Source: an uncultured Actinomyces sp.
Lineage (GTDB): Bacteria; Actinomycetota; Actinomycetes; Actinomycetales; Actinomycetaceae
Direction of reading: 5' to 3'
NCBI GenBank assembly: GCA_938030835.1
Contig: CALHID010000252.1
Coordinates: 1 to 18,017, forward strand
Length of the DNA stretch: 18,017 bases
Within the stretch, counting starts at the first letter, position 1. Each line of letters opens with the position of its first letter. This document shows, piece by piece, positions 14,230-18,017 of the stretch. Under the pieces are notes generated by a model. It was not told the origin of the DNA. It saw only the letters and a program-made list of their open reading frames with translations, and ran no database searches. A program made the position numbers and the translations under genes.

Positions 14230-15726
14230 ATGCAACGTCTGGTACTTTCCCTTCCCAACGCCACTTTGAGCGCGTCAGCCGATGCTCAGCTCATCGAGCA
14301 GGGTGACAACTACGCAATCATTGACGCTAGCCGTGTCGCGCTGCTCCACGGAATGGAAAGTGGCCAGTACTACCGCAGCGGGCACAATTCTTGGTCGCCC
14401 TCGGGCTGGAATTCACTGAGTGATGCGCCGCTGCGCGTTCCCTCTGATGAACGTCGCACAACCGCCGATGATCCGGGCGCGGATGACACCGTCCGCCATC
14501 ACGGTTCGTGGATGGGCGCGGTTGTTGAAGAAGAGGGCGGCGCGGGTTTCCTCATCGGTGCGCTCGCGGGTGGGCACCCGAAGGTACGCGCTGATGAAGA
14601 CGTATTTGTTGGCTTCGATGAGATTCGTCCGGCTCGCTGGTTTGTGAGTTGGGGTAGTGAAGCGGAGATTTTCGAGGCCTATGTGGAGCAGCTGCGCCCT
14701 CGACGTCGTAGTCCCGGTCAGGCCCCGCGCGTGTGGTGTTCTTGGTATTCCTACTACGAAAACGTTTCCTGGGACGTTCTTGCGGGACAACTTCCCGGGC
14801 TTGCAAAACTTGGTTTCACTGCCTTGCAGATCGATGATGGCTGGCAGCTAAATGTAGGCGATTGGCGTCCGAATGCGAAGTTTGGACACGATCTTGCTGC
14901 CTGTGCTCGCTACATTTCCGATCTCGGCGTGACTCCCGGTCTGTGGATCGCTCCCTTCATTGCTCGCGAAGGAACGCCTTTCCTTCAGGCGCATCCCGAA
15001 GCTTTCGTTCACGGCGAGGATGGGAAGCTCGCTATCGCCGGATACAACTGGGGTGGTCCCTACTATGCGCTGGATACAACGCATCCCCTGGCGCAGGAAT
15101 ATCTGCGCGACACCATCGGATACCTGCTTGATGCGGGAATCCGCTACATCAAGACTGACTTTATCAACGCAGCAGCCATTGAAGGCGTGCGCTTTGATCG
15201 AGAAGCGAGCCCCGACGACGCATTTGTATTGGGCTCGCAGATTTTGCGTGAGGCGGCAGGGGAGGACACCTACCTTCTGGGCTCTGGTGCACTGATCATC
15301 CCCGCGATCGGCCTCTACGATGGAATTCGAGTGGGCTGCGATGTTGCGCCCATTTGGAAGAACTACGCGACTGATGATCGTTCCGATGCCGAAGCTCGCA
15401 ATGCATTTATGGGTTCTGTGTCGCGTCTGTGGCTGCGTGAGCTCATCGACGTTGACCCCGATGTCATCTTCTTCCGTCACATGAAGAACCTGCTGAATGA
15501 TCAGCAGATTGGGTGGCTTCAGGACGTTGCCGCGGTCGCTGGTTTTAAGTCATCTTCCGATCCTCTGGTATGGCTGACGCAGCAGGAACAGGCAGAGCTG
15601 AGCCAGTGGCTTGCTCGCCACGAGGACGTCCAGCAGATTTCGCGAAATGTCTGGTCTTTGGACGGTCGAGAGGTTGACTTCGGTCCCGGTTTGGCCGAGC
15701 CGGAGCACTGCTACCCGGTTTCCTAA
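14230..15726 (+). CDS. GH36 alpha-galactosidase, compact cytoplasmic form
   Basis: This retaining glycosidase of clan GH-D hydrolyses alpha-galactosyl (possibly alpha-N-acetylgalactosaminyl) residues. It is 498 aa, shorter than the roughly 700-residue classic RafA/AgaA enzymes and near the size of the Thermotoga enzyme. A small N-terminal beta domain (about 1-160) precedes the barrel, which shows PRVWCSWYSYY (166-176), LQIDDGWQ (199-206), GLWIAPF (237-243), the nucleophile motif YIKTDF (nucleophile D310) and GIRVGCDVAP (acid/base D371). A short C-terminal beta domain ends the protein. No signal peptide is present, so it acts on imported substrate. It is the last gene of the operon, 131 bp after the binding protein, with only a weak ribosome site (GAAAGAA) before ATG 14230. 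The exact glycoside (raffinose family, melibiose, galactosylglycerol or host glycan) cannot be fixed from sequence. Confidence 0.92.
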   Translation: MQRLVLSLPNATLSASADAQLIEQGDNYAIIDASRVALLHGMESGQYYRSGHNSWSPSGWNSLSDAPLRVPSDERRTTADDPGADDTVRHHGSWMGAVVEEEGGAGFLIGALAGGHPKVRADEDVFVGFDEIRPARWFVSWGSEAEIFEAYVEQLRPRRRSPGQAPRVWCSWYSYYENVSWDVLAGQLPGLAKLGFTALQIDDGWQLNVGDWRPNAKFGHDLAACARYISDLGVTPGLWIAPFIAREGTPFLQAHPEAFVHGEDGKLAIAGYNWGGPYYALDTTHPLAQEYLRDTIGYLLDAGIRYIKTDFINAAAIEGVRFDREASPDDAFVLGSQILREAAGEDTYLLGSGALIIPAIGLYDGIRVGCDVAPIWKNYATDDRSDAEARNAFMGSVSRLWLRELIDVDPDVIFFRHMKNLLNDQQIGWLQDVAAVAGFKSSSDPLVWLTQQEQAELSQWLARHEDVQQISRNVWSLDGREVDFGPGLAEPEHCYPVS

Positions 15727-15774
15727 GGATTTCCGCACCGATTAACGTAACAAACGTATGTGCAAATTGAATAC

Positions 15775-15796
15775 GGGTGTGTGCTCGCTCACGCCC
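15775..15796 (+). terminator. possible terminator after the GH36 gene
   Basis: GGGTGTG (15775-15781) and CACGCCC (15790-15796) form a 7-bp stem with one G-U pair and an 8-nt loop, 48 bp after the GH36 stop. There is no clear T-tract. It is the only hairpin I see in the 189-bp gap before the flavoprotein gene. Confidence 0.35.
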
Positions 15797-15821
15797 CTAA
15801 AGTGTTGTTCTCACGGACTTT

Positions 15822-15849
15822 TTGGCGTGCTTTCGCGGCTTCGTATACC
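15822..15849 (+). promoter_or_regulatory. candidate promoter of the flavoprotein-nuo transcript
   Basis: TTGGCG (15822-15827), a 16-bp spacer and TATACC (15844-15849) match the housekeeping consensus at 4 of 6 positions each. The leader would be about 60 nt. No island operator box is present here, which fits separate control of the respiratory genes. Confidence 0.3.
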
Positions 15850-15915
15850 GGTGACTATGGTCTGAACTGGACCCCGATATAGGTTCGTCGTTGCGTGGAG
15901 CGTGAAGGAGGCGTG

Positions 15916-17193
15916 GTGAGCCAACAGGCCCAAGACATGAACACTGATGTCGTCATTGTCGGCGCTGGCCCAGGTGGTGCATCTACCGCCTATCATTTGG
16001 CAACCCTTGGTATTGACGTCCTTCTTGTCGATAAGGCACGTTTCCCGCGCGACAAGATCTGCGGTGATGGCCTGACTCCCGCAGCCGTCCAAGAGCTCAT
16101 CCTCATGGGTGTCGATACTTCTGGTTGGGCACGAAACCGCGGTCTAACTGTCATTGGCGGTGGCCACACCATCCATATGGAGTGGCCCGATCAGGCTTCA
16201 CTTCCGGGATACGGAATGACTCGCGCGCGCATGGATCTTGACCACGCACTGGTCCAGCGAGCACAGAGTGCGGGAGCTCGCCTCGAAGAAGAACTCACTG
16301 TTACCGAGGCCCTCCAAGACTCCGCGCACCGAGTCTGCGGTGTTCGCGCACGCCGAGGCCGTGGCAAGAATGCCCAGGATGTGACGATCCGCGCCAAGCT
16401 GGTTGTGGATGCCGGTGGTGTCTCTGCAAAGGTTTCCACGCGCCTCGGAATTGAAAAGAATCCCAAGCGTCCCATGGGCGTTGCGGCGCGCACCTACTTC
16501 CATTCCCCTCGTGGCAACGAAGAATGGATGGAATCGCACCTGGAGCTCTGGGCGGGCGAACCCGGACACTCGGATCTGCTTCCCGGATACGGCTGGATTT
16601 TCCCCATGGGGGATGGTGTCGTCAACGTCGGACTGGGCTCTGTGGCATCGACGGCAAGCGCGACGAACCTGCCCTATCGTCAGGTTTTCGAACAGTGGAT
16701 GGCCAACCTTCCCGAGGAATGGGGATTTACCCCCGAGAATCAAATCGGGGAGCTTCGCAGTGCAGCTTTGCCGATGAGCCTCAACCGTCAGCCCCACTAC
16801 ACCAATGGATTCGTCATTGTCGGCGATGCCGGCGGAATGGTTTCTCCTTTTAATGGGGAAGGAATCGCACCCGCGATGAAGGCTGGACGCTACGCCGCCG
16901 AGGCCATGGCTCAGGCTCTTGCCCGCACGCACCGCGCTGGCATTGACCGAGCGATGAGCGCCTATCCCCAGCGGATCCGCGATGAATACGGCGGCTACTA
17001 CCAGTTGGGACGCATCTTTGTTCGTCTCATTGAAAATCCGCGAATCATGCGCCTGTGCACGACCTACGGTCTGCCCATCCCGCGCCTGATGACCCTGGTT
17101 CACAAACTTCTGTCGGATGGCTTCGAACGCCAAGGCGGCGACTTCGACGACCGACTGATTACGACCCTATCCAAGCTGGTGCCATCAGCATGA
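15916..17193 (+). CDS. geranylgeranyl-reductase-family FAD oxidoreductase (MenJ-like menaquinone reductase candidate)
   Basis: This flavoprotein family saturates isoprenoid double bonds. Numbers count from GTG 15916 (425 aa). The FAD dinucleotide-binding fold opens with DVVIVGAGPGGAS (11-23), followed by RDKICGDGLTP (45-55), the family's signature CGDG. A second FAD contact is IVGDAGGMVSPFNGEGIAPAM (301-321). AAGGAGG at 15905-15911 supports GTG 15916 or 15913 over GTG 15895; ATG 15937 is also possible. It is followed by nuoA after 34 bp. In mycobacteria MenJ, of this family, reduces one isoprene unit of menaquinone, and similar genes commonly lie beside menG and nuo in actinobacteria. The men genes on the far side of the island and the nuo genes here support a menaquinone substrate. 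Reduction of geranylgeranyl lipids or carotenoid precursors is the alternative. Confidence 0.88.
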   Translation: MSQQAQDMNTDVVIVGAGPGGASTAYHLATLGIDVLLVDKARFPRDKICGDGLTPAAVQELILMGVDTSGWARNRGLTVIGGGHTIHMEWPDQASLPGYGMTRARMDLDHALVQRAQSAGARLEEELTVTEALQDSAHRVCGVRARRGRGKNAQDVTIRAKLVVDAGGVSAKVSTRLGIEKNPKRPMGVAARTYFHSPRGNEEWMESHLELWAGEPGHSDLLPGYGWIFPMGDGVVNVGLGSVASTASATNLPYRQVFEQWMANLPEEWGFTPENQIGELRSAALPMSLNRQPHYTNGFVIVGDAGGMVSPFNGEGIAPAMKAGRYAAEAMAQALARTHRAGIDRAMSAYPQRIRDEYGGYYQLGRIFVRLIENPRIMRLCTTYGLPIPRLMTLVHKLLSDGFERQGGDFDDRLITTLSKLVPSA

Positions 17194-17227
17194 TGGCCAC
17201 GAAGGTACACCCGATGTGGGAGGAACG

Positions 17228-17587
17228 ATGACAAATCCCTATGTTCCGCTGCTGATCATGGCCGCAGCCGCCATGGTCTTGGCGCTGGGCGGGCTGGGCG
17301 CATCCGCAATTCTGGGGCCAACGCGCAAGAACCGCACGAAGGCCGATAACTACGAATGCGGAATCGACCCCACGGAGCAGCATCTGGAGCGCGGGCGCTT
17401 CCCTGTGCGCTACTACCTGGTAGCTATGACCTTCATTGTCTTCGACATTGAAGTCGTGTTCATGTACCCGTGGGCCGTGAGCTTCAACCAGCTGGGACTT
17501 TTCGGATTGATTGCCATGCTGACCTTCATCGCGGTGATCACCGTCCCCTATATCTACGAATGGCGCCGCGGCGGACTGGACTACTGA
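17228..17587 (+). CDS. nuoA: NADH-quinone oxidoreductase subunit A
   Basis: NuoA is a small membrane subunit of complex I, at the junction of the quinone site and the proton-pumping arm. The 119-residue product has three spans (about 6-30, 63-83 and 91-110). It carries the conserved loop YECGIDP (42-48), whose cysteine lies near the quinone cavity, RFPVRYYLVAM (57-67) and FDIEVVFMYPWAV (72-84) with the conserved acidic residues. GGGAGGA at 17218-17224, immediately upstream, selects ATG 17228 over the in-frame GTG 17216. It opens the nuo operon, 34 bp after the flavoprotein gene and 15 bp before nuoB. Confidence 0.97.
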   Translation: MTNPYVPLLIMAAAAMVLALGGLGASAILGPTRKNRTKADNYECGIDPTEQHLERGRFPVRYYLVAMTFIVFDIEVVFMYPWAVSFNQLGLFGLIAMLTFIAVITVPYIYEWRRGGLDY

Positions 17588-17602
17588 GGTAAGAGGAAAA
17601 CA

Positions 17603-18017
17603 ATGGGAATTGAAGAAAGCCTGCCTGCAGGCATTGCCCTGGCAAGCATGGAGAAGATCCTCGGTCTTGCTCGAAAGCACAGTCAGTGGCCAGTCACCAT
17701 GGGCTTGGCATGCTGCGCAATTGAAATGATGGCAGCCGGAACTCCCCGTTTCGACATGTCGCGTTTCGGTTTGGAAGTCTTCCGCGCATCGCCGCGTCAC
17801 TCCGACCTCATGATTGTCTCCGGACGTGTTTCCCACAAGATGGCTCCCATCGTGCGCCGCGTCTATGACTCAATGGCCGACCCCAAGTGGGTCATCTCCA
17901 TGGGTGCCTGCGCATCTTCGGGCGGCATGTTCAACAACTACGCCGTCGTCCAGGGATGCGACCACATTGTTCCCGTCGATGTGTACCTTCCCGGCTGCCC
18001 GCCTCGTCCCCAGGCCC
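17603..18017 (+). CDS. nuoB: NADH-quinone oxidoreductase subunit B, 3' end beyond window
   Basis: NuoB holds the last iron-sulfur cluster (N2), which passes electrons to quinone in the peripheral arm of complex I. The gene starts at ATG 17603 behind AAGAGGA and runs off the window end with 138 codons read and no stop. All four cluster ligands are visible: the adjacent pair C37-C38 in [10 protein letters not shown]103 in GACASSGG and C132 in [16 protein letters not shown] (49-56) and [10 protein letters not shown] (73-82) are also conserved. It is 15 bp after nuoA, in the normal complex I order, so nuoC and later genes are expected just beyond the window. Confidence 0.97.
   Translation, partial: MGIEESLPAGIALASMEKILGLARKHSQWPVTMGLACCAIEMMAAGTPRFDMSRFGLEVFRASPRHSDLMIVSGRVSHKMAPIVRRVYDSMADPKWVISMGACASSGGMFNNYAVVQGCDHIVPVDVYLPGCPPRPQA

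Noticed and set aside
14848..15480. 210-codon minus-strand open frame opposite the GH36 barrel
   Set aside because: The plus strand holds both catalytic aspartate motifs of GH36. The minus frame has no support.
15744..15758. ACGT-containing repeat (ACGT-AACAA-ACGT) upstream of the flavoprotein gene as an operator
   Set aside because: The core is only 4 bp and has no second copy in the window, so chance is the simplest explanation.
16198..17133. 311-codon minus-strand open frame opposite the flavoprotein gene
   Set aside because: The plus strand carries the FAD motifs and a good ribosome site. The minus frame is an antisense shadow.
17159..17836. 225-codon minus-strand open frame across nuoA and nuoB
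   Set aside because: It lies entirely opposite two well-conserved complex I genes, with all NuoB cluster cysteines present on the plus strand.

Overview
The window reads as chromosomal DNA of a moderately GC-rich Gram-positive actinobacterium. The family Actinomycetaceae (Actinomyces or Schaalia type) is my best guess. Support for this: an actinobacterial-type MenC, menaquinone (not ubiquinone) genes, GTG/TTG start options, a surface protein ending in an LAxTG sortase signal, and a geranylgeranyl-reductase-like gene directly upstream of nuoA. No marker in the window fixes the genus.

Layout. (1) Positions 3-6318 form a menaquinone block: menC and menD (+), an HtrA-type membrane-anchored serine protease (+), menF (-) converging on it with a 1-bp gap, and menG (+) divergent from menF. 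(2) Positions about 6340-15800 form a carbohydrate-use island. It holds a Gfo/Idh/MocA oxidoreductase (+), a ROK-family repressor (-), a secreted DUF4832-like protein with a C-terminal LARTG wall-sorting signal (-), and a divergent four-gene operon (+) of two CUT1 sugar permeases, a lipoprotein solute-binding protein and a compact GH36 alpha-galactosidase. (3) From 15916 to the window end lie a geranylgeranyl-reductase-family flavoprotein (a MenJ-like menaquinone reductase candidate), nuoA and the 5' part of nuoB, the start of a complex I operon. Regions 1 and 3 belong together functionally (making, modifying and using menaquinone), so the sugar island looks like an insertion into a respiratory locus.

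How the island may work. The wall-anchored DUF4832-like protein acts or binds at the surface. The binding protein and two permeases import an oligosaccharide or glycoside, with the ATPase supplied from elsewhere. The signal-less GH36 enzyme then removes alpha-galactosyl (or related) residues in the cytoplasm. The MocA-type enzyme may oxidise a sugar or glycoside. The strongest regulatory signal is a perfect inverted repeat, TTTGTCAA-N5-TTGACAAA, at 10741-10761 between the surface-protein gene and the transporter operon. Its right arm is a consensus -35 box of the operon promoter. A related box (17 of 21 positions) lies at 6371-6391 upstream of the oxidoreductase gene, in the matching geometry. 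This makes the island a small regulon, most simply controlled by the ROK protein encoded between the two boxes.

There is no stretch longer than 300 bases without a gene. I saw no tRNA, rRNA, CRISPR array, insertion sequence or integrase.
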